A DNA stretch of 64,000 nucleotides. It comes from Hygrophila difformis. Lineage: Eukaryota > Streptophyta > Magnoliopsida > Lamiales > Acanthaceae. The notes beneath the pieces were generated by a model. That model did no database searches and was not told where the DNA came from. It saw only the letters and a list, made by a program, of their open reading frames with translations. Where the stretch lies: assembly GCA_030278955.1 (NCBI GenBank), contig JAOANR010000006.1, positions 55,084,915-55,148,914 of the forward strand, read 5' to 3'. Of this stretch, positions 45,125 to 58,200 are shown in pieces (position 1 is the stretch's first letter; the number at the start of each line of letters is the position of its first letter). The translations under genes and the position numbers were made by a program.

Positions 45125-46115
45125 ATATGTAGAGGGAATATTTATTTAATAAATATCCGTGGAGATATTCTTCTTGGTGGAAGGTAAATTGACTTTTTTT
45201 ACCACTATTTTGGGTTGTCAAACCTAAATCTTAGGCCGACTTTTCTGGTCATTTCCATCACAATTTTCCAACTGCTATTTGACCGACTATATTATTTTGC
45301 TAGAGTGATTTTCATTATAGGGTAGAGATTGTGGACAAGTAGTTGCATATTAAACTATCATATAAGTGATGTGATAATTGTGTTATGTAATGTATGAAAT
45401 TGTGTGTTTTGTGTGATGGGTGATGGAATAATATGTGATGAGATATATGTTTTATCTGATGCAATCGATATATGTTTTTTGTGATGTACGTATATGTATA
45501 TTTTTAAATGGATTGTACCATAATCAGATTCTTCATTATATTCCATTGGGGAATTAGAGGTCTGGTATGAATTTCCTTCCTCTTCGTGTCCCGAAATTAT
45601 CATTGAACTGATTTATGTTGACTCAAGTGATACCATAGCTTCTAGATTCATTATATCCTTGAATCATTCTTGTTTATTATGTGAATATTCCTTAGTGGTC
45701 TCGAAATTTCTTTTAGTGATATAACGGAAAAAAGAAATAAATAAAATATTATTTTATTAAATATAATAATCGGGGATCATGATTCCATCTGGTTGTCAGT
45801 TGTTGTTATTCTCCAACAACAGCTGGCAGCTGCCTCATGCCTCCCCCGCCTCTGCTGTTGATCGCTCACTAGATACACTGCCGCCGGCTTTCGAGTGCAA
45901 ATCTATTTTAACTATGGTGTTGGTATAGATCTAGTAGTGTAGTTGGCATTTTAGATGGTTTCTATATTATGTTACGGTTTGTTGATTATCGTTTTATCTA
46001 CTGTTTGTTTTCTGCACTTTGTTGTGTGAATTAGTTGTTTGTTTATTTCATGGAGCCCTTTAGGTGATTATTTTTATGTTTATCCCACAACTTGAGCCGG
46101 CTAATTTAGATTAGT
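45125..46115. other. Gene-free AT-rich region
   Basis: It contains a GT/AT-rich low-complexity stretch (45355-45510, repeated TGTGATG and ATATATG words) and a GC-richer patch at 45790-45890. No coding sequence is supported. Confidence 0.4.
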
Positions 46116-46120
46116 ATTTG

Positions 46121-46569
46121 TGTTGGAACAAAAAATTATCATGCCCAAATAAAGTGGCCAATTTGCATGTGAGGAAGCCCGATCCAGAATTCGTAATTAT
46201 TACATTCCGGATAAGGAGGCAAGAAGACACGAATTATAAGAGGTAAGAAGACACTATTAGGGCTTGCCACCCACCTTATAAATATTAGGATTTTACAGCT
46301 TAAAAAAGACATAAAAACCCTAAGATCAAAAGCGCCGCCTTTATTTTTAGCATTTTACAGCCTTCCTTTACGCTTTCTCTTATCGCTTTCTGCAATTTCC
46401 ATTCGTTTATTGTTTTCGTTCAATTCTTGTAATCTTTCAATTCGTTTAATACAAGCATTTTATTCAAGTTCTTCGATTTCTTGTTAATTTCGCTTGCCTC
46501 CATTCAATCTCGTTTGCCTCCCTTTCATCTCGCTTGCCTCCCTTCCATATAAATTTTTCCGATACAACA
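46121..46569 (+). repeat. 5' LTR of the Tat element
   Basis: A 449-bp LTR with TATAAATATTAGG near 46281 as the probable TATA region, and tandem CTTGCCTCC-type blocks at 46492-46550. It ends GATACAACA. The primer-site region directly after reads TTGGCATGCCCAGTGGGAC; I did not assign the tRNA. Confidence 0.88.
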
Positions 46570-46624
46570 AATTGGCATGCCCAGTGGGACACGAGTGGAT
46601 ACCATATCCGCTTAGATCTAGTTT

Positions 46625-48290
46625 ATGCCACTCAGGTCGGGACGAATAGTGACTGACTTAACTAAAATATTCGAAGAAATGTCACTACAGGAGAGAGCAC
46701 CGGTTAGAAAGATATCCGACGACGCCGTTGATGCGGCAAACACCTCTCAACCACAGCAGGGGGTCATTCAATACCCTACGATTTCTGAACAAATGCTGCT
46801 ATCGATGACCGAATCGATGGCAAAATTCATGCCTCTGCTCACTAAACATCTGATGGATGTATTACGGCCCGCTATGGTCGATCAGATCGAGAAGATGTGT
46901 AGTTCCATATGTGATGGAACTATAAGTGCGCCTCCCAATATCTCATGTGCTGGGCCATCCGGTGGCACGGGTTCCTTCCAATTGTCGTACCAAACAATGC
47001 CCGCGTTCGCACCAGCGGCACCAAGTGTGTCGAGTTTACATATACGGCACCTCCAGTGCTGATCTACGCCTCACCACCTCCGAATGGTTGTTTGATGGCC
47101 TCGAGTGGGCCTAGCTCACAGCCACATCAAGCGGCACCATTTGTGCCGAACATACCTATAGCGCTGTATACGCCGGGTTTCTCAGCGTTACCGATGCCCA
47201 TGCCAAACCCTAGTTGGGTACCGCCACAAGTGATGGCCACGACACCTACTGTAACACCTGCGCCTGCCATGCCTCCGCTTCCTACGCAGGCACCGGTGGT
47301 GTCACCCGAAATGCTTGCGGACATGATGCAGCAGCACTTCGGGATCCAATTGAGGCCGATGGAGCGGCCTACTTACAGAAAGCCCTATCCCGATTGGGTA
47401 GACACGATGCAGCCCTATCCTAGAGCATTTAAGATGCCCGAGTTCACCATGTTCTCGGGAGACGACGGCAAGTCCACCGTAGAGAACGTTGGCAGATTCA
47501 CTGCACAGTGTGGTAAAATGGCGGCCAATGATTGGCTGAAACTTAGGCTATTCAATGCGTCCCTTACTGGACCAGCCTTCGCGTGGTACACGTCCTTGCG
47601 GCCTAACTCAATTCAGAATTGGGCCGATCTGGAGAGAACCTTCCACTACATATTCTACACGCCTTTAAATAGGTTAGTTTAGCAGATTTAACTAATGCTA
47701 AAAAATATTCCGATGAAGCGGCTAGTACTTTTATAAGTAGATTACAAAAGTTTAAAAGCCAATGCACAATGGCTATCCCCGACAGGGAAATAACCAATAT
47801 TGCAGTGGCTAACATGCTTCCTAAACTAAAAGAACATTTAATTGTGCAGGATTCTACTGACCTTGTCCAGCTGGCCGAGAGAGTGACCCGCTTGGAAAAG
47901 TTCATCGCGGAATAAGACGAATAGCGTCATCCTATGCGTAGAGTCCATCTCGAGGAGGTGAGACTTAGCGATGAGGAAGACGAACCTAAGGAAGTGGCTG
48001 TTGCAGAATTAGTGCAAACTGCCAAACCACATACGTGTGCAGCCCTGAGGCCACCAAAACAAAAGGAGGCTAAGTTTAGGCCTCAAGAAGACCTCTTTGA
48101 CATGAGTAGAGCAGAGCAGGTGTTCGAATCCTTACTCCAAGATGGTGTAATAAAACTGCTGTAGGGGCAGAAGTTGCCAGCGACCGAGGATTTTCGCGGC
48201 CGATCTTTCTGTAAGTGGCATAATTCATATACTCACAGCATTAGTAACTGTTGGAGTTTTAAAAATATGATTCACAATAAAATAAAAGAT
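46625..48290 (+). pseudogene. Tat gag
   Basis: The ATG at 46625 begins MPLRSGRIVTDLTK. After a shift near 47040 a Pro-rich region leads to the gag core (AFKMPEFTMFSGDDGKSTVE, LRLFNASLTGPAFAWYTSL, 47420-47640). It shifts again near 47680 into SRLQKFKSQC and LKEHLIVQDSTDLVQLAERV. A zinc-finger remnant CKWHNSYTHSISNCW lies at 48210-48255, a signature of Tat gag. Stops at 47913 and elsewhere inactivate it. Confidence 0.82.
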
Positions 48291-48310
48291 TGTCGTAGAA
48301 AATTGCAGGC

Positions 48311-49782
48311 ATGAAGTTGGACATGGATCCATTCCCTCAGCTTCCGGTCGGTGCTTCTGGATTCATTCCAAATCCAGAGGATGGCGGCTCCAGTAGCCGG
48401 ACTGATCAAGAAGGGGAACGCGTTGAAATCAACGAGCAGGATGAGGACTTGTTGTCTGAGGAGTCTGAGTCAGAAAAAGAAAAGAAGCTGTATAGAAAAC
48501 AACCTAAATTTAAAAACATGTCTAATGAGGATTTTAAGAAGGTCATCGAAGCTGGGAAAAAGAGTCCCAGAAGAAGCATAACCCTCCATTGCGGATTGAG
48601 AGCCCAAAGCCGGCCGTAGAAATCCGTGGAGATGGGAGACATCAGCCCGTCACACAGGATTACAGACACGGAGTACAGGTAGTGCCTACGCTGATGAGGC
48701 GCCCACAACATCCTGCAGAAACAAAAAGGTGGATGAGAAACTGGGCAGAAAACAGGGCTGCTCGTAAGGAGCCACCACCCATGACCAGGAGTCAATTTAG
48801 GTGAGTCAAAAGACGGTATGCCGAAGAAACGCGGCAATGGGAGGCCCAGATACATAGGTTGGAGTCATCTAGGCCTTGTAAGCCAATACAGTCAACACAT
48901 TTTGGATGGCCAGGAAGAGCTCCCGAACATCGTAGATCTGTGCATGAGAGGTAGAGCGACCCGGAACAACGGCCGGTAACTAAGAAACCTAGCCTGCCCG
49001 TGCCACCCACGTCAAATTGGAGGCCAGTTCATGAGCGACCCGAGACAAGCTGCAAAATTGATCGGGGAAGATCACGTGAGTCTTCAAGGAGGCCGCCTCA
49101 GTCGCCATCGCCAGCCAGGAGACCGGTGCAGGACAGACTACAATGGACAAAGAGTCATGATCGACAGGTTCCATCTATGACGAAGAAAATCGATCTTGCA
49201 AAGACTAACGCTCAGTCGCCATTGGCAACTAGTGACAAAGGCAAAGCGGTCGCCTCGGCCGAGCCTGGCGATAAGAAGAACTTGCTCAAATCTTGGGCAG
49301 AAAAATTCATAAAAAGATTTCATTGCATGGGTGAGCCGGGTCCATCTAATACTAGAGAGATGGCTATGATGAAGGTGCTTACCAGATTCTTTGCTTACAT
49401 AGCGGCCCACCAGGCTAGTGATTTGGGGAGTGAACCTGATAGCTATGAAGGATTTCTTGCTTACTGCAGAACTTTGGACGAATCTGAGTAGACAAAGCCG
49501 TAGCTTGAGGTCCAACCAACCAATGAGGCTGCACAAGTAAACTTTGGCATGGTTACCTCCGAAGAAGTGGAAGCCGCCATAGAGGCTAATTTAGAGGAGC
49601 CTAAGGTTGGAATTGGTGCTCTAGGTATCTTGACGGAAGATCTTGGCATGCTGGATGATATGGATCTCGACGAGGAAACTGACCTGGATGCTTTCTGGGA
49701 GGATCTAGAAAGGAGCCTTAAGGAGGCAGGTTTTAGAAATGAACAAAAAGAGGGGCCAACAGACCTTTCTGTGCCCATGTAG
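48311..49782 (+). pseudogene. Tat gag-pol linker, acidic and Arg/Pro-rich
   Basis: Open pieces at 48311-48619, 49000-49491 and 49549-49782 are charged and low complexity (DEDLLSEESESEKEKK; GILTEDLGMLDDMDLDEETD) with no catalytic domain. They lie between the gag finger and the protease and are typical of the variable linker in Tat elements. Frames change several times. Confidence 0.5.
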
Positions 49783-49988
49783 GTCATAGGATTGGCGGCA
49801 GATGAAGAAGCAAGTGATGCCGAATCTGAGATATGGGATGAAGAAAAGCCGTCTTTCGCCAGGCTCATTGAAGAAATGGATGAGATGATAGCGGAACTCT
49901 CCCATCATGCGAGAGAATTACCTCCCGCACAAGAGCTAGGCGACCAATCTGACCAAATTTAGCTCTTGCACAGTTCGCCAAACCAGAG

Positions 49989-50536
49989 GTGGCCCAAATA
50001 AGACAATTGAAACCTCTGTATGTTAGGGCTCACATTGACGGACGCCCTGTTAGCAGAGTATTTGTTGACAATGGAGCGGCAACAAACGTTATGTCGATGT
50101 CAACCTTGAAGAAGATCGGAAAGAGTGAGAAGGATCTGATCCCCACTAGGGTCATAATGTGCAGCTTCGTGGGACAGGCAACTCAACCCGTCGGATTCAT
50201 AACGGCAACGTCACTGTTGGATCTAAGACTGTCAAAGTGGCTTTCTTCGTGGTAAAGTCCAAAACGTGTTACTCCGCATTATTGGGGCGTGATTGGATCC
50301 ACGTGGCGGAATGCGTACCATCCACTCTACACCAACAGTTACTCATCTGGGATGGCGACAGGATAGAGTTAGTGGAGGCAGACCCTCAACCATTCACGGG
50401 GCAAGATAACAACGATGAGGCAGTCTTTTACGTAGAAGATATCCAGCCTGCATCGGCCCTGATTGGTGTAGATATCGATTTAGAGTCCATTGACTTTACA
50501 TCCTGTGGACAACCGAAAAAAGGTGTCGAGTTCTGA
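49989..50536 (+). pseudogene. Tat aspartic protease
   Basis: The active-site region VFVDNGAATNVM lies at about 50050-50090, where the family has D-(S/N)-G-(A/S). After a frameshift near 50160 the second half continues (VAFFVVKSKTCYSALLGRDW), giving the conserved LLGRDWIH block at 50280-50300. The flap and C-terminus are readable. It is inactive because of the shift. Confidence 0.75.
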
Positions 50537-50753
50537 ATGACGAGCACCCAAGATATCTATCAAGACTTGCTGAAGCGGCTCGCCGCCACCGAAATGATGG
50601 TGGGTGCCGAAAACAAGTATAAAAATCTCACTGACAACCGACCATCAGAGTGGCCATCTCCTGTGAAGCGGGCGTTGCCTAGTCCTGAAGCTAAAGAGCC
50701 CTTGGTGGACATCAATCTTGGTACGGACGCAGATCCTAAGATAACCAAGATAT

Positions 50754-51589
50754 GTGCATCCCTACCTGATGAAGAACGACGAACTTGTGGAGCTGATACA
50801 AAAGTACAAAGACTGTTTTGCGAGGCAGTATACTGATATGCCAGGACTCTCAAGAGAACTCATGGAGCATAAGTTGCCAATTCATCCAGGGTTTCGACCT
50901 CATAAGCAGCCGCCCAGACAGTTCGATCCAGAAACCATCCCCAAAATAAAGGCCGAGATTGAGAATCTTTTTAGAGAAGGTTACATTAGAACTTGTTGTT
51001 ATGTAGAATGGCTTGCAAATATTATACCTGTTATAAAGAAGAATGCCCAATTAAGAGTTTGTATAGATTTTAGGAACTTGAACTTGGCTACGCCCAAGGA
51101 CGAATATGTGATGCCTATGGCTGACATCTTGTTAATGCAGCAGCCAGCCACAAATTCTTATCACTAATGGATGGTTATTGTGGATACAATCAAATCTTTA
51201 TTTCTGAGAACGATGTACGCAAAACAATGCTCCGTTGCCCAGGACCAGTTGGCATCTTCGAATGTGTATTTATGGCTTTCTGTTTAATAAATGTGGGGGC
51301 AACATACCAAAGGGCCATGAACATGATTTTCTATGATCTAATTGGCCATATGCTTGAGGTTTACATTGACGATATCGTCATCAATTCATGTTCGTTCGGC
51401 CAGCACTTGGCCCATCTTGAGCAAGCCTTCATCCGAATGGAAAAGCATGGATTGAAAATCAATCCAGCCAAGTGCGCGTTCGGAGTAGCGGCCTGGAATT
51501 TCCTAGGTTTCCTGGTAAATGAGAGAGGCATCGAAGTTGACCATAACAAAGCTAAAGCTATCCTCGAGGCTCGTCCCCGTTTAACCTGA
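50754..51589 (+). pseudogene. Tat reverse transcriptase
   Basis: HKQPPRQFDPETIPKIKAEI, LRVCIDFRNLNLATPKDEY and, after a one-base shift near 51150, MDGYCGYNQIFISENDVRKT and VYIDDIVINS (catalytic IDD at about 51361-51385). A second shift near 51589 leads into the connection domain. The family motif order is complete but the frame is broken at least twice. Confidence 0.85.
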
Positions 51590-51657
51590 AGGAGCTACAA
51601 TCATTAATCGGTAAGATCAACTTCTTAAGGAGGTTTATTGCTAATGCAGCCGGAAAA

Positions 51658-52785
51658 ATGAGAGCGTTCACTACATTGCTCAAAGGCAAGAAGAACGATG
51701 TTTTCCTTTGGACATCGGAGCATCAGGCGGACTTTGAAGAAATTAAAAGACTATTAGCAAGTCCAACTGTTTTGGGGCCACCTAGGCTCGGAGCATCGTT
51801 AAAATTGTATGTGTCAGCCGCCGAAGAGTCCATTGGTTGCTTGCTTGCACAAGATGACGAAAGCGACAATGAGAGAGCCATCTACTACCTCAGCAAGACA
51901 CTGCAAGGGGCCGAAGTCAGATACACAGCGTTAGAAAAGTTGTGCTACGCATTGGTTTATTCTTGCAGCAAGTTAGAACACTACATGTTTCCAAGAACTA
52001 TCCACGTGGTAGCTCCTTTTGACCTGGTTAAGACACTTTTGCATAGGCCAGTCATGAATGGCCGCCACACTAAGTGGGCCATGAAGATTAGTCCATTCTC
52101 GCTCGTATACATCCCTCAAAAAGTAGTCAAAGGGCAAGCCTTGGCAGATTTCCTAGCTCAACACCCTTTGTTGGTAATGCCGGAGTATCCCAAAGAAGCA
52201 TCCTTCGTAGGTTTCGAACCTTGGGAATTGACCTTCCATGGATCATGTGCAAGCAGTGGCTCAGGGGCAGGTATTACCATTACTAGCCCTCACGGGGAAC
52301 ACTGGAAGCTAGCACGGGAACCGGAACTTGGTACGGCCAACAATCAAGCGGAATATAAGGCCTTAATATTTGGCCTGGAAACCACACGAACAAACGGAGC
52401 AAAATCTATTGTAGTCACAGGAGACTCCCTAGTTGTCTTGAAACAGCTGACAGGAGAATACGAATGCAAGAGTCCAAGGCTAATCCGATGTTACGAGACA
52501 GCTCTGGAACACTTGGGGAGATTTTTAGACGTCACAATCACTCATGTCCCTAGAAGCCAGAACCATGAGGCCAACGTGGTAGCCCAACTTGCTTCAGGGT
52601 GGCAAGCTGGTCGCACTAGGGGGGCATACGTTGCTGCAATCACGAATCAACCCGAGGACCAAGTCGAGGCCAAAACCCCGTCGCCGATTGGAGGACCAAA
52701 ATTACACAATACCTTGAGAACCCTTCATCCGGGAAAACAGGTCGTTGAAATTCAAAGCCTTACGGTATACTTTGGTCAATGGTGA
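51658..52785 (+). pseudogene. Tat RNase H plus archaeal-type second RNase H
   Basis: One open frame carries the gypsy RNase H (LKLYVSAAEESIGCLLAQDD, YTALEKLCYALVYSC, 51790-51990) and then a second, aRNH-type RNase H (52220-52600: GSGAGITITSPHGEHWKLA, NNQAEYKALIFGLE, VTGDSLVVLKQLTGEY, HVPRSQNHEANVVAQLAS). The first aRNH catalytic Asp appears as His in LTFHGSCASS (about 52230). Dual RNase H identifies the Tat lineage. Confidence 0.85.
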
Positions 52786-53938
52786 ACTATTCCGAAGAGC
52801 GGTAGATGTACTACTTTTAAAGTGTATAGGTCCCGAGGATGCCAAACTCATCATGGGGGAAGTCCACGAAGGAATATGTGGCTCTCATCGCGCGGGGCCT
52901 AGCATGAGATGGAGTATTCATCATCACGGCTACTTTTGGCCTACCAGTATGGAGGATTGCATTACTTATGCCCGTGGTTGCGAAGCTGGCCAAAAACATG
53001 GCCCAATCCAGAGGGTGCCAGTGGAGGAATTACACACAGTCATCAAGCCTTGGCCATTCCGTGGCTGGGGGATGGATATCAATGGTAAAATCTACCCACC
53101 TTCCTCGAAGAATCATACGTTCATACTAGTGGCCACGGACTACTTCACAAAATGGTTAGAGGCTTGGCCAACGAAGAAAATCAACCAAAACGACGTGATC
53201 AAGTTCATAAAGCTTATTCATCGATTTGGAATCCATCAAACAATCACGGCCGATCAAGGTACAGTTTTCGCGGGCGAAAAATTTCTAGCTTTTGCAAAAC
53301 AATTCGGCATTGGTGTCTATCATTCCACTCCATACTATCCCCAAGCAAACGGTCAAGCATAAGCTACTAATAAAATATTTGTAAGCATGATAAAAAAAGG
53401 CCGTCGGAGAAAAATCGAGAAAGTGGCATGAAGCCCTGTCAGAGATCCTGTGAGCTTACAGAAATTCTAAATCTACAGCCACCGGCTTCACGCCGTACTA
53501 CCTCACATATGGTCATGATGGTGTGCTGCCCCTGGAGATCACAGTCTCTTCTCTGAGAGTGGCCCAACAACATTAACTGGACTTAGTAGGTACGAAGAGG
53601 CCATGCTATAAGAATTAGAAGTTGCTGATGAGGATAGGTTCGTGGCACTGGAAAACATTCGTCATCATAAAGCTAAGGTGGCAAAACAATATGACAAGAA
53701 GGTACGATGAAAGGTCTTTAGTGAAGGAGACCTAGTATGGAAGGCCATTTTTCCGCCAGGGGTACGAGATGGTGAAACTGGAAAATGGTCCCCAAATTGG
53801 GAATGACCGTTCATCGTCACGAAAAGACTATATAATGGTGCATACAAATTGATGGATAATTATGGAGAAGAACACAAGCAGAGTATAAACGCAAGATATC
53901 TTAAAACATATTATCCATCAGTTTGGGAATCAAAGTAA
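52745..53938 (+). pseudogene. Tat integrase
   Basis: A zinc-binding region (GICGSHRAGPSMRW, YGYFWPT-like block at 52920-52950), then the catalytic core with GWGMDINGKI and ITADQGTVFAGEKF. The codon expected to be the catalytic Glu after YPQANGQA is a TAA stop at 53360-53362. The C-terminal domain continues in broken frames to 53938 (VAKQYDKKV, FSEGDLVWKAIFPPG, ARYLKTYYPSVW). The enzyme cannot be active. Confidence 0.85.
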
Positions 53939-54329
53939 AAAACAAATGCATCAAGTCAAAAGTGGCCTATCACAAAGCCAAAGGTTTGGCCAAAAAAAGC
54001 AAAAAACCAAACAAAATAAAGTTGCCCACAACAAGGCCGATGGGCTGACCCAAAAAGTGTACAGAATGAAAAGCAGTGCAACTCCGAACTACTCAGAAGG
54101 TGACAGTGTCCCATCACTCCGAACGTGGCGCTGAATGGCGGGCCACTGGTCACGTGCACGCATGAAACTATCCTTCATGCGAAGCAATGCCGTGGAAAGG
54201 CATGAGCGTGAGAAGACAACAAAGGCTGGCGAGCTCGAGCTCCCGACAACTCACCAAATATGTCGCGCTCATCTGTGACTAGGCGGCCATAATCCGTCTC
54301 TAAAGCAGAAGCCCAAGTGGATATCTCAG

Positions 54330-57328
54330 CTAATGCAGGCTCAAGCAAAGCAAGCTCATCTCTGGCTCCCTGAATGGTATGTCACCTCTCCCTGATAATG
54401 CGCTCAGCCTCCAAAATGTCACGCTCCGCCCATGATATGACACCCTCGAGATGTACTCTGCAACTCTCTTTAGTGCCCCGATCGACGGATAATTGCTCAC
54501 GCTGAGGGCGAATAACCTCCAACTGAGAACTGATCTCACGATGTCGCGTCTCCAAATCGTCGAAAGTGGCCAACTCCTGGGCAGAATGATCTGCTCTACT
54601 GCCAAACATAGGGTAGGATAGGGACAAGTCCAAGATCAGATCTGAAAATCGAAGGAGACCAGCATCCGCACTAAAGGTGGGGATCACGCTAAGATCACTT
54701 AGCAAGCGACCAAGGTCGGCAGCCACCTCGGACGAAAGTAAGTCAGACTGTGTGCCAAAGAGACGGTCAAATCCCTCACATGCTATAGTAACGACCCCAC
54801 CTTGGGGGGCTGCTGTCGTCGAATCAAGCATAGAAGAATCTACAGAACCTGAAGGGTGATTGACAGGTACCTAAAGACAAAAGACATTTCAGCATGCCTC
54901 AAAATAGCACAAAATGATAAATATGACTGAAACATACCTCGGGAGTCAATGCGTGATCAACTGAACCAACTACGGGGGCGTGATCGCTAGCTATAGAAGA
55001 AAATGACGGATCCGCGGACATCTATAACAATGGAATGTCAATACACTGCCTTTAATGATATGCTAAAGAAACAGATGTGACAAGAACGCACCTGAGAAGC
55101 TGATCCATGACCACTCGGAGTATCGGAGCTAATGGAAGAGAGGACATGGCCACTAGTTACCACGGGATCATCTACATGAGATATATGATCGTCAACCGTA
55201 ATCGTGGGATCAACAGTGGAAGAAATAGGGTCCTTAGAAGAAGATCTAAGCTCGGCCCCGACATCTGCATCATCAACCATTTCTTCATCACTGTCATCCC
55301 CGGAGTTCTCCTCGTCAACTATGTCAGCACGATCCTCCTCAGTGGGCTCATCCCCGACATCCTCATCCATAATACCCTCGTCATCATCACCCTCGCTAGG
55401 GGAACCGCGATCATCGCTAGGATCCAAACCATCATCCTCCTGCAAACAAATAGTGTCAGAGGCAGGGAAATAGTTATTAACGCGAGTATAATGGAGATTT
55501 ACCTGGCCAGTAGCTGCGGTGTTCGCTACGTTATTGCGCAATGAAGAAGATCTGGGTGCTGGGACGCCAATCACTAGAGAACGAGGAGGCAAGTCATCTA
55601 AAAGAGATGTAAATCAAAAAGTCAAGACATGCATATAAAACAAGCAAATGCCAAATTAGTGGTAAAAACATACCTCTGGGTCACTTGCGAGAAAACACGG
55701 CGAAACCAAGTGCAGACGTTCTAGCACGACTGACTGTGTCAGCTGTAGGTATGGGAACTGGCCATACAGATGCACGCGGAGGACACCTGATGATGCCGGA
55801 GCCGGAGATGGCTGAACAGGAGTAGGAGGCGGCTGAACAGGAGCTGGATGCAGCTGAATAGGCAAGGTCCGCATAACACGAACCCTAATAGCGTAACGTG
55901 TGAGCAAACTCCTGGATATATATGCGGTCCACCAAGCAGGGAAATAGTGGCCACAGATGCATACATAGAGAAAGGAAGATAACCAGACTCCAGGATGCGG
56001 GCTGAAGCAACTGATACTGCGGTCATCTGCATGGTTGATATCTTCACATTACGATTGACTACGACTGGCCACTGCACTGCACGAGGGAGACCCTGGCAAC
56101 ATCCAAACTGATGAGCCAACAAGTGGGGCCAATAGGGCTCCAGAACAATATGATTGTATCGGTCACCAACGCGAACGCCAAGAAAGAGCGAGTGGGGCAT
56201 CGAACAGACATTTCAAGTAGCCTCACCACGAGAATGGTCCGGCTGAGAAGGCGGACATGCGAGCCTGGCCCATCAATTACCCTATTTCTGGTAAACGCAC
56301 ATGTCCGAGGGCGACGGACTATAATGAAAGCACCAATCTATGATCTGCATATTGCTCCTCTTCAAAAGTCCGTGCTCATGAATCTCTGAAGACTGAGTAG
56401 CTAACCAGCTACCTATGGGTACCCCAGCAAGCAAGTCACCGAGGACAGGGCGAGGCATCCCACTGAACAACTCGTGAAAATATAGCTGAACCCACAACTG
56501 TAGAAACCAAAAGGCTCCGATAGCCTTCGTAGTAGGATCTTCACCACAGGCCAGCATAGACATGGCCTCATTAATGCCATGAAATAAATTGCCAAGGAAA
56601 TACTTGCCAATGGCGTATAGCTGACCAGTCATAATGGCACGAACAAGTGGCAAGGCTGTGCGTAAACCTATCTAGAGCTGGTGCAAATGATATAGCGGCT
56701 AACCAAAGCAATAGAAACGTGGTGTGCTCAGATCTGCCAGGGGGACCATCCTTTAAATTGTGGGAAATATAGGTTGTGTACCGCTTGGACTCCTGTGTAT
56801 TCCCGGGAAATATGGAGTCTGTGACATCTTTATCATCAGGTATAGAGGATCGAACCAGATCAGGCCCTACTATAGGAAGACCCGTAATCATCAAAACATC
56901 TAGCAGAGAAGGTCCCACAAAACCCACCGGGAGCTGGAATGCATTCACTGAAGAGTTTCAGAAGCCCAGTAAAGAATAAATTAGGTGCCTATCCAACTTA
57001 ACGGGTTGCGTGGACAACATGATCGCAGGTCCTATGCCTCATCCCTCCCGACGACTACGAAAAGACCTCAGCATCCTGCGAGCCCAATCATCATACTCCT
57101 GCATACTCGTCGGGTGAGCACGAATAAGTTTAGTCCCAACGACAAAGGACTGTGTGAAACCCTCTAGGGTAATCGGAGAAGGAGGATTTGAGGCCAATAG
57201 AATTCATCGGTGACCTCGCCGGCGTGTCCGATAGTGCGATAGAAAGGGCATAAGGTGGGCCCCAATGATTCCCCAATATCAAAGTAATAGACTTCCTCGT
57301 CAGAAGCCGGAGTATCGGGTCTCACCAT
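54330..57328 (-). pseudogene. Antisense plant-mobile-domain gene inside the Tat 3' region
   Basis: It is read against the element. The ATG at 57328 starts MVRPDTPASDEEVYYFDIGE. After frame breaks come ARRMLRSFRSRREG and VNAFQLPVGFVGPSLLDVLM (56880-56948), FLLLWLAAISFAPALDRF and TKAIGAFWFLQLWVQLYF (56480-56540): the pattern of the plant mobile domain (aminotransferase-like PMD) found in many plant transposons and a few host proteins such as MAIN/MAIL1. The rest is an acidic region (55300-55480, SEGDDDEGIMDEDVGDEP) and a coiled-coil-like C-terminus (54382-54620, LETRHREISSQLEVIRPQRE), with intron-like gaps between. Stops near 57045 and 56970 and several shifts disable it. Antisense ORFs downstream of pol are known in Tat/Ogre elements. 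Confidence 0.7.
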
Positions 57329-57429
57329 ATCCGACGTCGGAAATAAAAAGATTATAAGGATTGATGAACAACATATGATGAAATCGCAAGCTACATCAAA
57401 CAAATGCAACGCAAACCTGAGCCATGAGG

Positions 57430-58200
57430 CAAGATGACGGCAGGTGGCGACAGCAGTCGGGTTAGCGGCGGCAATTGGCAGGCGGCAAGGAGATGGTGGC
57501 GGCAACAAGACGTGGGGCGGCAGCTCCAGGGGCAATACGGATGGGCGGCCAAAAAAGTCACGGCGGCTAAAGCTCCGGGCGGCAAAGGCTTCACAAGAGA
57601 GAATGGTGACAAGCTCTGAGGCAATGTGCGGCAACGTGTGGGGTGGCAAGCAACGCGCAAGTCTTTCGTGTGGCCGGAGACCAAGAACGGCTGGCGGCAA
57701 GCAGAGACGGATTGGAAAAAAGAAAAAAAGAAAGAGTGGGCGGCAAGCCTACCAGAGACAACAGAGACGATGGCGGCAGCGAACCCGGGCAGCAAGCAAT
57801 TGGCGGCAAAAAAAGATCCGGGTGGCACAGAGAGCTCGACGGCAAGCTGAGGGCTGCGGGGCTCGACGGCAGACTAGAGGTTCGGGCGGCTGGCCGGAAG
57901 ACGGCGGCAATCGCACCCGGACGACAATGCAGAGACTCGGGCGGCAGCGAGCTCGGAGCTAGGCGGCAGGAGTCACGGCAAGTGCTCGGGCGGCAACGAG
58001 CTTCGGGCGGCAAGGCAGGTGACGGCAGCAGAGACTCGAGTGGCAGACGTGCTGCAGAAACGAGGAGCTTCGTGCGGCACGGAGGAAAGAGATCGCGTGA
58101 CGGATGGGCAAGCTTATCCGCGACGTCAAGGTTTTAGGCGACAAGAAGGATCCCGTGGAGCTCCGGGCGACAAGAGAGTGACCAGAGAGCTTGGGCGGCA
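57430..58200. repeat. GGCGGCAA-rich degenerate tandem region
   Basis: GGCGGCAA/GGGCGGCA words recur irregularly with 10-40 base spacing over about 770 bp, and 61395-61430 continues them beyond the nested LTR. The high GC of the segment leaves several frames open on both strands; none has a plausible protein. It lies upstream of the antisense gene's ATG and in the 3' untranslated region of the Tat element. Confidence 0.75.

Noticed and set aside
57444..58137. Long plus-strand ORFs (up to 172 residues) in the GGCGGCAA region
   Set aside because: Several frames on both strands are open at once because of GC-rich repeats; composition is Arg/Gly/Gln low complexity with no domain.
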